Assembly (NCBI GenBank): GCA_002368955.1
Contig: DFDY01000148.1
Location: 1 to 27,777, forward strand
Length of the DNA stretch: 27,777 bases
Direction of reading: 5' to 3'
DNA from: Bacteroidales bacterium UBA3816
GTDB lineage: Bacteria > Bacteroidota > Bacteroidia > Bacteroidales > P3
In this document: one piece after another, positions 14,874 to 22,100 of the stretch
How the letters are laid out: each line of letters opens with the position of its first letter
How positions within the stretch are numbered: the stretch's first letter is position 1
Position numbers and translations under genes: made by a program
Notes under the pieces: generated by a model
What the model saw: only the letters and a program-made list of their open reading frames with translations
Databases searched by the model: none
What the model was told of the DNA's origin: nothing

Positions 14874-15920
14874 ATGAAAACATTACAACATCGCCAACTG
14901 CTGGTGGCGTTGGCAACCCTTACGCTGCTGGCCGCCTGCACAGAAAAAAACGACCTTGAAACCTTTCCCACACAAGGATTCCAACACAAAAACCCGAATG
15001 AAATTACCCTAGGTGAGCCAAAAATAGAGAAGTGGACCCAATACACCTATGAGTACAACTCTGACCGATACAAAGACCGCATATATCTAATTGCCTACGG
15101 CATGACCGGTTCAATCGGAGAGGTGGAGAACTGGGAATTTGATTGGGATGGGAACCGCCTGAAAGGAATAGAATATAACGGCGTAAGTAAAAAAAAGTAT
15201 TATACATTCAATTATCATGAAGACTCCACCTACTCCTTCTACGAATATACCGACGATGGCCATAAAGGAGAGGTGAAACAATTCTGCTGGAACGGTACAA
15301 ATAGCGGGCAACTGATAATTAGGGACTATGATACTGGTGAAAACTATGTGCTGTACACCATAAACTTCGACGACAACAAACAAATTGCATCCATCTCGAC
15401 CGAACGGGAAACCTACACCTTCACTTGGAGGGATGGCAACGTAACCGATATAACCCAAGACAATGGTGAAACATGGCAATATACCTATGACAACCACCAG
15501 TCCACCTTCGCCCCTGTCGATGGATTGCTTTTGGTCGACATTATGGAAATCCCGCAGCTGCCGCGTTTCCTCTCGAAGAACAATGTCACGTCCAGTCAGT
15601 CCAACCAAAGCCATACTAACTATGGCTACACCTACGATGGCAGCTATACTAAGAAATGCTCTATCGGCAATACGACAGAGTATTTCAAATATACCAACAC
15701 CCCCGACCCAGCACCCAGACTGTATCGTGTCTCAACCAACGCCTCCGGAGCTGGCTACTATCCACTAGGAGCTTTGGTCAAACTCGATGCCTCATTCTAC
15801 AGCTTTGACCCCATTGACATTTACTTTGATAGATGGAACAACGGAAGCACCAACCCTATCTTGATATTTACCGTAACCGGCGACACAAGCTTCACAGCCT
15901 ACTATGGATCTTCGATGTAA
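14874..15920 (+). CDS. Lipoprotein with YD-like strands and a C-terminal InlB-type repeat
   Basis: The 348-aa product has a signal peptide with the lipobox LLAAC (Cys22), so it is a lipoprotein. Residues about 60-220 consist of short beta strands with recurrent Y/F-x-Y/W and turn motifs (YEYNSDRYKDR, WEFDWDGNRLKGIEYNG, YTFTWRDGNVTDITQDNG), similar to the repeats of RHS/YD proteins and DUF4595-type lipoproteins of Bacteroides. Residues about 285-345 read like one divergent InlB B-repeat (YRVSTNASGAGYYPLG ... FDRWNNGSTNP ... FTVTGDTSFTAYY). No T9SS sorting domain follows. It is likely exposed on the cell surface or facing the periplasm, with a binding role that I cannot name. Confidence 0.75.
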   Translation: MKTLQHRQLLVALATLTLLAACTEKNDLETFPTQGFQHKNPNEITLGEPKIEKWTQYTYEYNSDRYKDRIYLIAYGMTGSIGEVENWEFDWDGNRLKGIEYNGVSKKKYYTFNYHEDSTYSFYEYTDDGHKGEVKQFCWNGTNSGQLIIRDYDTGENYVLYTINFDDNKQIASISTERETYTFTWRDGNVTDITQDNGETWQYTYDNHQSTFAPVDGLLLVDIMEIPQLPRFLSKNNVTSSQSNQSHTNYGYTYDGSYTKKCSIGNTTEYFKYTNTPDPAPRLYRVSTNASGAGYYPLGALVKLDASFYSFDPIDIYFDRWNNGSTNPILIFTVTGDTSFTAYYGSSM

Positions 15921-15934
15921 TCCTCACTACTCAT

Positions 15935-15965
15935 CCGGCTGGCCACCCATTGGGTAGCCAGCCGG
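15935..15965. terminator. Bidirectional terminator between convergent genes
   Basis: CCGGCTGGC (15935-15943) pairs with GCCAGCCGG (15957-15965), and ACCC with GGGT closes further to a three-base loop, with a single C-A mismatch between the two parts. It lies 14 bases after the lipoprotein stop and between convergent genes. No clear T-run follows on either strand. Confidence 0.65.
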
Positions 15966-15980
15966 GCTAGTTAGACTGCA

Positions 15981-16013
15981 GAAAATGCCGATAGAGAGTA
16001 TATATCCTATCGG
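15981..16013 (-). terminator. Terminator overlapping the stop of the methyltransferase-HNH chimera
   Basis: CCGATAG (15988-15994) and CTATCGG (16007-16013) form a seven-bp stem with a 12-base AT-rich loop. On the - strand the stem contains the gene's TAG stop codon and is followed by CATTTTC. The overlap of stop codon and stem is unusual but the shape is that of an intrinsic terminator. Confidence 0.5.
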
Positions 16014-16474
16014 TTGCCTTTAGCACGATTATGGGTTAGGCATAGCAGTTGGCAATTGTCTTCGGATGTGGTGCCTCCACGGCTCCAAGCCTCCACATGG
16101 TCGGCATCCATTTCTTTCTCGCCCCATAGCTTTGTGCGCCTGGCTTCGTGGCCCATGGCACAAAGTGGGCAGTTGCTCACTCCACGTCGGCGGGCCTCTT
16201 CGGTCTGACGTTTGTACACGAGCCGTTTAGTTGCCTCGTCAAATACGCGCACATCCAACAGCCTCGTGTCTTGTTCGCCACCCAGCAAGTATTCAAACAC
16301 CCCCTTGCGATTCTTCACACAGGGGTCGTCGCAAGGGAGCAATACAGTTTTACCCCTGAACACATCGGGGTTGTAGTCAAGGTAAGCTTCTACCTCGCGT
16401 TCAATGTAGTAGTACTGAGTATAGAACTCATCCTGTTTAGCCTCACGGGCATTGGTCAATGTGGTGTTTGCCAT
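16007..16474 (-). CDS. Chimeric protein: EcoRI-type methyltransferase N-terminus fused to an HNH nuclease domain
   Basis: The product has 155 residues. Residues 1-51 (NAREAKQDEFYTQYYYIERE ... FRGKTVLLPCDDP) match, from memory, the start of EcoRI-family adenine DNA methyltransferases, where the CDDP is normally followed by about 300 more residues with the S-adenosylmethionine and catalytic motifs. Here CDDP is followed at once by an HNH-type tail: CVKNRKGVFEYLLGG (52-66), CPLC (102-105), the metal-binding DADHVEAWS (123-131), Asn140 and CLTHNRAKGN (145-154). The HNH half keeps its zinc and catalytic residues and could fold; the methyltransferase half lacks every catalytic motif. The frame is open throughout, so the gene may be expressed as a small HNH nuclease, or may be the scar of a deletion in a restriction-modification locus. 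It is alone on its strand, with a structured leader upstream. Confidence 0.8.
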   Translation of the reverse strand: MANTTLTNAREAKQDEFYTQYYYIEREVEAYLDYNPDVFRGKTVLLPCDDPCVKNRKGVFEYLLGGEQDTRLLDVRVFDEATKRLVYKRQTEEARRRGVSNCPLCAMGHEARRTKLWGEKEMDADHVEAWSRGGTTSEDNCQLLCLTHNRAKGNR

Positions 16475-16524
16475 TGTGACTGAAAGCGTTGTGCATTGCC
16501 ATCAATCACTATTGGACACAAGAA

Positions 16525-16597
16525 AGGTGTAGACCCTTCTATCACATTCACGAGGAGCGTCGGATGAACCCCGTTGTACCGTTAGAAGCCTACACCT
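16525..16597 (-). other. Structured leader element upstream of the chimeric HNH gene
   Basis: AGGTGTA (16525-16531) pairs with TACACCT (16591-16597) and CTTCTA (16536-16541) with TAGAAG (16583-16588), giving a 13-bp stem interrupted by a small internal loop that encloses about 40 bases. If transcription starts at the -7 box at 16614-16621 on the - strand, this element lies in the 130-base leader of the HNH gene. I do not recognise an RNA family. Together with a weak open frame in 16502-16792 on the - strand and the small + strand frame at 16724-16873, it is all I see in the 409-base gap 16475-16883. Confidence 0.4.
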
Positions 16598-16613
16598 AAT
16601 GGGTGCAAGCATA

Positions 16614-16630
16614 CAAAAATACGGTACAAC
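16614..16630 (-). promoter_or_regulatory. Possible -7 box with an operator-like inverted repeat
   Basis: CAAAAATA at 16614-16621 reads TATTTTTG on the - strand, a -7 box about 140 bases upstream of the HNH chimera. It touches one arm (ACGGTACAAC, 16621-16630) of a perfect 10-bp inverted repeat whose other arm is GTTGTACCGT at 16573-16582. The arms lie to either side of the expected start of transcription, as operator half-sites might. No -33 element is evident. Confidence 0.35.
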
Positions 16631-16723
16631 AAGACATGTCCACTCTCTCAGTGAACTATTATCCAAAATGAAATCTCCAATTTCCGACGCTTTTGATTTG
16701 AATGCGTAAAGGAAGGCAACAAA

Positions 16724-16873
16724 ATGAAAAAAAAGTGGGTAAGAGAGGTCCTGGAGGGTGCTCTTCTTAAGACTAACGTTGGTCAAGTTCAACCCTTGAT
16801 GCGTGACCTACTTCAGACAATAGAAGCAGCGGCATTAGGTGGGGATATATTAGGGGCAAACGTCACCCTATAG
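16724..16873 (+). CDS. Possible 49-aa protein or transposase remnant
   Basis: ATG at 16724 follows a GGAAGG 9-13 bases upstream, and the frame runs to TAG at 16871-16873. The product starts MKKKWVREVLEGALLKTNVG and continues with a leucine-rich helix (PLMRDLLQTIEAAALGG). The second half is faintly like the N-terminal helix of IS256-type transposases, but the match is weak and no inverted terminal repeat or target duplication is visible. It may be a small protein, a fragment, or chance. It ends 10 bases before the convergent rluD stop codon. Confidence 0.3.
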   Translation: MKKKWVREVLEGALLKTNVGQVQPLMRDLLQTIEAAALGGDILGANVTL

Positions 16874-16883
16874 AGTGGGTCGC

Positions 16884-17930
16884 TTAACCCAGAGAGGTGC
16901 TGTTTTGGGCATAGGTGCGCCACTTGGTAAGGACGGCCGACATGTCGGCGGGCATGGGACTCTCGAAATGCATGTGCTGACCAGTGGAGGGGTGCTCGAA
17001 ACCTAGGATGAAGGCATGGAGGGCCTGACGTGGCAGGAGGGAGAAACAGTTGTCCACGAACTGCTTGTACTTGGAGAAGGTGGTGCCTTTTAAGATCCTG
17101 TTGCCGCCATAGGGCGCATCGTTGAAGAGGGGGTGGCCGATGTGCTGCATGTGGGCGCGGATTTGGTGAGTGCGCCCCGTTTCCAGCACACATTCCAGCA
17201 GGGTGACATAGCCGAAACGCTCAACCACACGCCAGTGAGTGACAGCATATTTGCCCCGCTCGGGGTCGTCGGTCACATGCATGATGCGGCGGTCCTGTGG
17301 GGAACGTTCCAGGTTGCCTATGACGGTGCCCTCGTCCTCGTCAAATCCACCCCACACCAAGGCATTGTATTTCCGCTCTATGGTATGGTCGAAAAACTGC
17401 TTGGCCAGAGCCACCTGTGCCTCCTCGCTCTTGGCAATGAGGAGCAGGCCGGAGGTGTCCTTGTCGATACGGTGGACCAGATAGGGCACAACGGGGTTGC
17501 CGTCACGGCCTTTCTTGTCCTGAAAATAGTAGAGGAGGCCGTTGAGGAGGGTGCCCGTGAAGTTGCCGTAACCGGGGTGTACCACAAGACCGGGGCGTTT
17601 GTCCACCACCAGCACATCCTCGTCCTCATAGGCGATGTCAAAGGGGACAGGTTCAGGGAGCACCTCGAAATCGTGCGGCGGCTCGGGTAGGAGCACGCTG
17701 ATGACGTCGCAGGGCTTGACCTTATAGTTAGACTTGGCGGGTTTGTCGTTGACGACAATGCAGCCTGCTTTGGCCGCGGCCTGAATCTTGGTGCGGGAAA
17801 CGCCCTCCAGACGCATCTGGAGGTACTTGTCCACTCGCAACATGGCCTGACCTTTGTCGACGGTGATGCGGTGATGTTCGTACAGTTCGGAGTCGCCTTG
17901 GAGCTGGAGTTCTTCTATTTCTTGGTTCAT
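16884..17930 (-). CDS. rluD: Large-subunit rRNA pseudouridine synthase, RluD family
   Basis: The 348-aa product has an N-terminal S4 RNA-binding domain (about residues 31-78, LRVDKYLQMRLEGVSRTKIQ) and a RluA/RluD catalytic domain. The active-site motif HRIDKDTSGLLL lies at 153-164 with the catalytic Asp156, and GRTHQIRAHM is present near residue 265. RluD makes pseudouridines in helix 69 of 23S rRNA in Escherichia coli; the exact site here is inferred from the family. Its ATG overlaps the TGA of the upstream T9SS cargo gene by four bases (ATGA), so the two are coupled. PASTA-protein and rluD genes lie together in many Bacteroidales, and here a cargo gene sits between them. Confidence 0.93.
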   Translation of the reverse strand: MNQEIEELQLQGDSELYEHHRITVDKGQAMLRVDKYLQMRLEGVSRTKIQAAAKAGCIVVNDKPAKSNYKVKPCDVISVLLPEPPHDFEVLPEPVPFDIAYEDEDVLVVDKRPGLVVHPGYGNFTGTLLNGLLYYFQDKKGRDGNPVVPYLVHRIDKDTSGLLLIAKSEEAQVALAKQFFDHTIERKYNALVWGGFDEDEGTVIGNLERSPQDRRIMHVTDDPERGKYAVTHWRVVERFGYVTLLECVLETGRTHQIRAHMQHIGHPLFNDAPYGGNRILKGTTFSKYKQFVDNCFSLLPRQALHAFILGFEHPSTGQHMHFESPMPADMSAVLTKWRTYAQNSTSLG

Positions 17931-19789
17931 AGGACTACTACTTTTTTGGCTGGGCAGGAACCTACCCTGACCAGATAGACACCTCCCGGGAGCGATGGGG
18001 TGATAATTTGAGATTGGGGGCCAGCACTGGAGGCCCGATAGACAACACGCCCCATGAGGTCGAAGACAGCCACTGTCCCCGGCTGACCCAGGGTGATGGT
18101 GATGCGGCCATTTTGGGCATAGACTTCGAACTGAGGAGTCATGTGAGAGTCAATCGACAGGGGTTGCAATTGGCCGAAATAGGGCCTCAGCATGAGGGCC
18201 CCGCGGAGGATGCTGGTCTGCCAGTTGGCACTGGTAAGAAAGAAGATGCGGTTGGAGGCATCGTTATTGCGGTCGAAACCCAGATTGATATAATCGGCAG
18301 TGGTCTGTTCGAGCCCAATATAAACCGTGCCACTGCAAACCAGAGGCTCCTCTAACTCGTAGCGCACAAACTGGTTGAGGCCGCGGAAGAGAGGCCTTCG
18401 CCGCTCCTGGTCTTGATAGATGATGTTGCCGGGACGGCCTCCGGCATCGTCCCACACGGTGAGGTAAAAGGAAATCTCCTCATTCTCGTCGTTGAGGGTG
18501 CGGTTGAAATAGAGGTTGAGGGCGGTAAGGGTGTCTTCGACATTGAGGTTGAACTGGCAGCAAAGCCTCACCCGCGAACTGGTGGAAGTGATGCCATAGC
18601 CGTTCTCGGCGGTGCCGTCGTCATAGGCATAGTAGTTGTCGAAGGTCTGAACAAAGCGCACGGTGTCGTTCTGGGTGTGGGCATCGCCGCTGACGCCTTC
18701 GCGCAAGCCATGAACGACCGTATAGACCGCCGGGGCCTGCATATCCATGGGGAAAGCGTAACGCAATTCAGGGCGGGCATGGACGGGGGCCGTCTGATAC
18801 TGATGGCCGCGCCAATAGACCGGGGCATTCTCAAATCCACCGACATAGGTGTGGACCGCCTCGCCCTGTTGGTTGCGAATGGTGTAGCCGTAATTGATGG
18901 CCAACTCGTCGGAATAGAGGTTGGCGATGGTGAGGGCCAGGGAGTCCTTCATTTCAGACGGGACATACTGTTTGGCCGGCATGGCCTGATAGTGCTTGAG
19001 GAGCGAAGGGGCAGGATTGACAAAAGCCACATCGCGTGAGATGGAATCAAGATAGCTGCGGTCGGCTGCAATATGGACATAGTCAATATTCCACTGGTCG
19101 GCATTGCTGAGGAGGCCTCTCTTGGAGACGTTGTCGAGGCTGCAATGGTTTCTGAAACGGAAACGGAAGCCTTTTTGCAGATAGCGGGGGTCGGCGATAT
19201 GGAGGTTGACAAACTGCCAGTAGTTGCCGCTATGGGCGAAGAGCGAATCGGCCTGTTGTCCGCAACTTTCCCAAACATGGTGCCAGACGGTGTCGCCCGG
19301 GACGTTGAATTCCAGCACCAGTGAGTCGCCCTCTTCGGGGACATCGCCCACCCGCTCCCACATATTGCCGTAGCCACCGCCGGGCATATAGAAAAAGCTG
19401 ATATACACAGAGTCGTCGGCTGTGAGCTTGCGCGGATAAGGAGTGAAAATCGAATCCAGCCGGATGGGATAGGAAGTCAACGTGTCACCACCAAAAGTCT
19501 GGCCCAGAGCGGTAGGGTAAAGTTCACCCTCGGCATCAAAGGCATCAAGGGTGACCATGCCCACGGTGGGGGGCAATGGGGCATAGCCCTGATTGACATA
19601 GGCTCCACCCAAATCCCACTGGCCGAAAGAAATGGCCGGAGCGGAGAAGTCGTCGAAGAAGGGCAGCGTGAGGAGTGTGGCGTCCTTGGCATGCAAAGGC
19701 TGCTGGTGGCGCAAGGGCATGAGCACCTCCTGTGCCGAGGTGGTAAGCACTGCCAAGAGAAATCCTATGAAAAATAAACTACGCCGCAT
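17927..19789 (-). CDS. Secreted protein with T9SS C-terminal sorting domain
   Basis: The 620-aa product has a signal peptide (residues 1-19, cleavage after TTSA). Residues about 43-250 look like a beta-sandwich domain starting with LPFFDDFSA, a pattern seen in Bacteroidota secreted proteins with choice-of-anchor-like folds. A second beta-rich region includes FDNYYAYDDGTAENGYGI (near residue 390) and ends with tyrosine-rich strands. The last ~75 residues form a type A CTD: NGRITITLGQPGTVAVFDLMG, GGVYLVRVG and the terminal KKVVVL. This should direct the protein through the T9SS. The function of the body is unknown to me. It starts 15 bases after the PASTA gene and overlaps rluD by four bases, so its expression is tied to housekeeping genes. 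Confidence 0.88.
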   Translation of the reverse strand: MRRSLFFIGFLLAVLTTSAQEVLMPLRHQQPLHAKDATLLTLPFFDDFSAPAISFGQWDLGGAYVNQGYAPLPPTVGMVTLDAFDAEGELYPTALGQTFGGDTLTSYPIRLDSIFTPYPRKLTADDSVYISFFYMPGGGYGNMWERVGDVPEEGDSLVLEFNVPGDTVWHHVWESCGQQADSLFAHSGNYWQFVNLHIADPRYLQKGFRFRFRNHCSLDNVSKRGLLSNADQWNIDYVHIAADRSYLDSISRDVAFVNPAPSLLKHYQAMPAKQYVPSEMKDSLALTIANLYSDELAINYGYTIRNQQGEAVHTYVGGFENAPVYWRGHQYQTAPVHARPELRYAFPMDMQAPAVYTVVHGLREGVSGDAHTQNDTVRFVQTFDNYYAYDDGTAENGYGITSTSSRVRLCCQFNLNVEDTLTALNLYFNRTLNDENEEISFYLTVWDDAGGRPGNIIYQDQERRRPLFRGLNQFVRYELEEPLVCSGTVYIGLEQTTADYINLGFDRNNDASNRIFFLTSANWQTSILRGALMLRPYFGQLQPLSIDSHMTPQFEVYAQNGRITITLGQPGTVAVFDLMGRVVYRASSAGPQSQIITPSLPGGVYLVRVGSCPAKKVVVL

Positions 19790-19804
19790 AACTGCAAATC
19801 TATC

Positions 19805-20701
19805 CTACCAGTCCCAGCCATCGTCAAAGCCGGGGTCAGGCTCGTCAAAATAGGGGTCGTATTCATCTTCGGGACTGTCAAACTCGGTTTGGAAAATCTG
19901 AGAGGAGTCAACCTGGAAGTTGGAGATGATGCGCTCCACGTCGGCCTCAGTTGCATCGCAGTACCACACGTCGACATAGGTCCCCAAGGGGAAGCGGGTG
20001 ACACCGGTATAGTCGGGGCTGAGTTTGTAGCACACGCACTGGTTCCGGTCGGTGACACCCTCGAAATGTTCTTGTCCCACATTCAGTGAGGCCGAAAGGA
20101 TGCCTCGGCGCGCCTTGGCGGGGGCCTGTCCGATGACAAAGGGTACGCGGGTACCTTTGGGGGTCTCGCCCATGCCCACGGTGAGGTCCACCACCTCGCC
20201 GGAACTCATTTTCTCACCGGCATAGACCATCTTGCCTTTGCAGGTAGACTCCAGAATAACATTGCGGTAGGGGCTGTCAACGAAGCGCAGCTTGCCACAG
20301 CGCAAACCAGCGGCTTCCAGGGCCGAGACGGCACTGCGGACGGTCATGTTGGACAGTTCGGGCAGCACCACATCGGACGGGGCAAAGGTGGTCACGGTGA
20401 TATACACCTTGCGGTGGGTCTTAATCATGGTGCCGGGCAAAGGGTCCTGCATCAGCACTATGCCCCCTTCTTTCTCGGCATCATAGACCGAGTCTATCAC
20501 CACAAATTCCAGATGGTAGGGGTTGTCCTTCTTCATCTGCTCAAGGGCCACGTCGCGATAGTCGGGCAGCTCATACTCCTTGCCCTGCCGGGCCACCATC
20601 TTGATGAACAAGAAGGCCAATATCACAATTACAATCGACACGCCAAGCATGTAGAGAAGATGCTTGACGAGAGGGTGGTTTTCAAAGAATTCCTTATTCA
20701 T
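19805..20701 (-). CDS. PASTA-domain membrane protein
   Basis: From the ATG at 20701 the product has 298 residues. One membrane helix (about 15-36) is followed by three PASTA-like repeats (about 42-106, 108-178 and 182-250), as in Bacteroidota PASTA proteins that lack a kinase domain. Landmarks are QDPLPGTMIKTHRKVYITV (85-103) and VPFVIGQAPAKARRGILSA (186-204). PASTA domains bind peptidoglycan or similar polymers in other phyla. The tail (about 274-298) is strikingly acidic and aromatic, ending in DPGFDDGWDW. A longer frame from 20764 is rejected because it would overlap the 3' end of miaB and has no family support. The gap to miaB is 28 bases. It probably sits in the cytoplasmic membrane with the PASTA repeats in the periplasm. 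Confidence 0.87.
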   Translation of the reverse strand: MNKEFFENHPLVKHLLYMLGVSIVIVILAFLFIKMVARQGKEYELPDYRDVALEQMKKDNPYHLEFVVIDSVYDAEKEGGIVLMQDPLPGTMIKTHRKVYITVTTFAPSDVVLPELSNMTVRSAVSALEAAGLRCGKLRFVDSPYRNVILESTCKGKMVYAGEKMSSGEVVDLTVGMGETPKGTRVPFVIGQAPAKARRGILSASLNVGQEHFEGVTDRNQCVCYKLSPDYTGVTRFPLGTYVDVWYCDATEADVERIISNFQVDSSQIFQTEFDSPEDEYDPYFDEPDPGFDDGWDW

Positions 20702-20729
20702 ATCAACTAATAACGACAGGTTCTGTTTT

Positions 20730-22070
20730 TTATTGTGCAGATTGTTCGCCAACCAGTTCGCCAATGAGGGTGGCAGCAGTGCAGCGGACCACTTTCACAT
20801 TTACATACTGCCCGGGCTGCACGTCATGCCGGTCAAAGACAATCACTTTGTTCTGGCTGTTGCGGCCAAAGAGCTGGGCTTTGCTTCGATGCGATTCGCC
20901 CTCCACCAGCACCTCATAGGTCTTGCCAATCTCGCGCTGGTTATTCTCCAAGGCAATCTGGCCCTGCAGGGCGATAATTTCTTCCAATCGGCGGGTCTTC
21001 TCCTCATCTGGAATGTCGTCGACAAGGTGTTTTTCGGCATAGGTGTTGGGGCGCATGGAGAACTTGAACATATAGGCATAGTCGTACCTCACCTTGCGGA
21101 ACATCTCCAGCGTCATCTGGTGTTCCTCCTCGGTTTCGGAGCAGAAACCGGCAATCACGTCGGTGGTGATGGAGCAGTCGGGCATATACCTCCTAATAGC
21201 CGCAATGCGGTCTAAGTACCAAGCCGAATCATAGTGGCGGTTCATCAGTTTCAGCATACGGTCGCTGCCACTCTGCACGGGCAGATGGATGCACTTGCAA
21301 ATGTTGTCATACTTGGCCATCACCTCTAGCAGCTGGTCGCTGAGGTCTTTGGGATGGGAGGTGGCAAAACGTACCCGCAAACGGGGGCTCACCTCCGCCA
21401 CGCGGCGCATCAGTTCGGGAAAACCCACCACCGTCTCGCCCTCTTTCCAACGATAGGAGTTCACGTTTTGACCCAAAAGAGTGACCTCTTTGTAGCCCTG
21501 TTGCCAAAGGCTGCGGGCCTCGGCCACGATGGTCTCGGGGTCGCGACTGCGTTCGCGTCCGCGGGTATAAGGAACCACACAGTAGGCGCAATAGTTCTGG
21601 CAGCCGCGCATGATGGAGATATAGGCCGAAATGCCGTTGCTGTTGAGCCTCACGGGCTCTATGTCGGCATAGGTCTCGGTGGTGCTCAGCTCGGTCTCGG
21701 CAGCCTTCACTCCCTGCCGACGCACCTGGGCCAGCAGTTCGGGCAGCCGCCTGTAGGCATCGGGACCCACCACAAAACTGACATTCTCTTCCTCCACCAT
21801 CAGCTGGCTTTGCAGCCGCTCGGCCATGCAGCCCAGAATACCGATTCTAAGCCTGGGGTTATGCTGCTGTTGGGCACGCAGTTCGCGCAACCGTTTGCGA
21901 ATGCGCTGCTCGGCATTGTCACGAATAGCGCAGGTATTGATTAGGACATAGTCGGCCTCGGCCAGTTCGGTGGCAATAGTGTAGCCCTCCTTCTGCAGCA
22001 GCGAGGCCACAATCTCGCTGTCGGCAAAATTCATCTGGCAGCCATATGTCTCTATGTATACTTTTGACAT
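20730..22070 (-). CDS. miaB: tRNA-2-methylthio-N6-dimethylallyladenosine synthase MiaB
   Basis: The 446-aa product shows the full MiaB layout. The N-terminal UPF0004 domain carries Cys11, Cys47 and Cys81 for the auxiliary 4Fe-4S cluster (ETYGCQMN, INTCAIR, GILGCMAER). The radical SAM domain carries Cys157, Cys161 and Cys164 in MRGCQNYCAYCVVPYTRGRE (154-173). A TRAM domain covers about residues 380-442. The enzyme methylthiolates i6A37 in tRNAs that read UNN codons. MiaB, rather than RimO or MtaB, is favoured by the CVVPYTRGRERSR run. It follows the M6 protease by 30 bases. Confidence 0.96.
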   Translation of the reverse strand: MSKVYIETYGCQMNFADSEIVASLLQKEGYTIATELAEADYVLINTCAIRDNAEQRIRKRLRELRAQQQHNPRLRIGILGCMAERLQSQLMVEEENVSFVVGPDAYRRLPELLAQVRRQGVKAAETELSTTETYADIEPVRLNSNGISAYISIMRGCQNYCAYCVVPYTRGRERSRDPETIVAEARSLWQQGYKEVTLLGQNVNSYRWKEGETVVGFPELMRRVAEVSPRLRVRFATSHPKDLSDQLLEVMAKYDNICKCIHLPVQSGSDRMLKLMNRHYDSAWYLDRIAAIRRYMPDCSITTDVIAGFCSETEEEHQMTLEMFRKVRYDYAYMFKFSMRPNTYAEKHLVDDIPDEEKTRRLEEIIALQGQIALENNQREIGKTYEVLVEGESHRSKAQLFGRNSQNKVIVFDRHDVQPGQYVNVKVVRCTAATLIGELVGEQSAQ

Positions 22071-22100
22071 TATTTGTGTTTTTGGATAGTTGGATAATCA

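Noticed and set aside
16502..16792. 96-aa frame on the - strand between rluD and the HNH chimera
   Set aside because: It covers the structured leader and inverted repeats, has no recognisable domain and no promoter of its own; a short real gene cannot be fully excluded.
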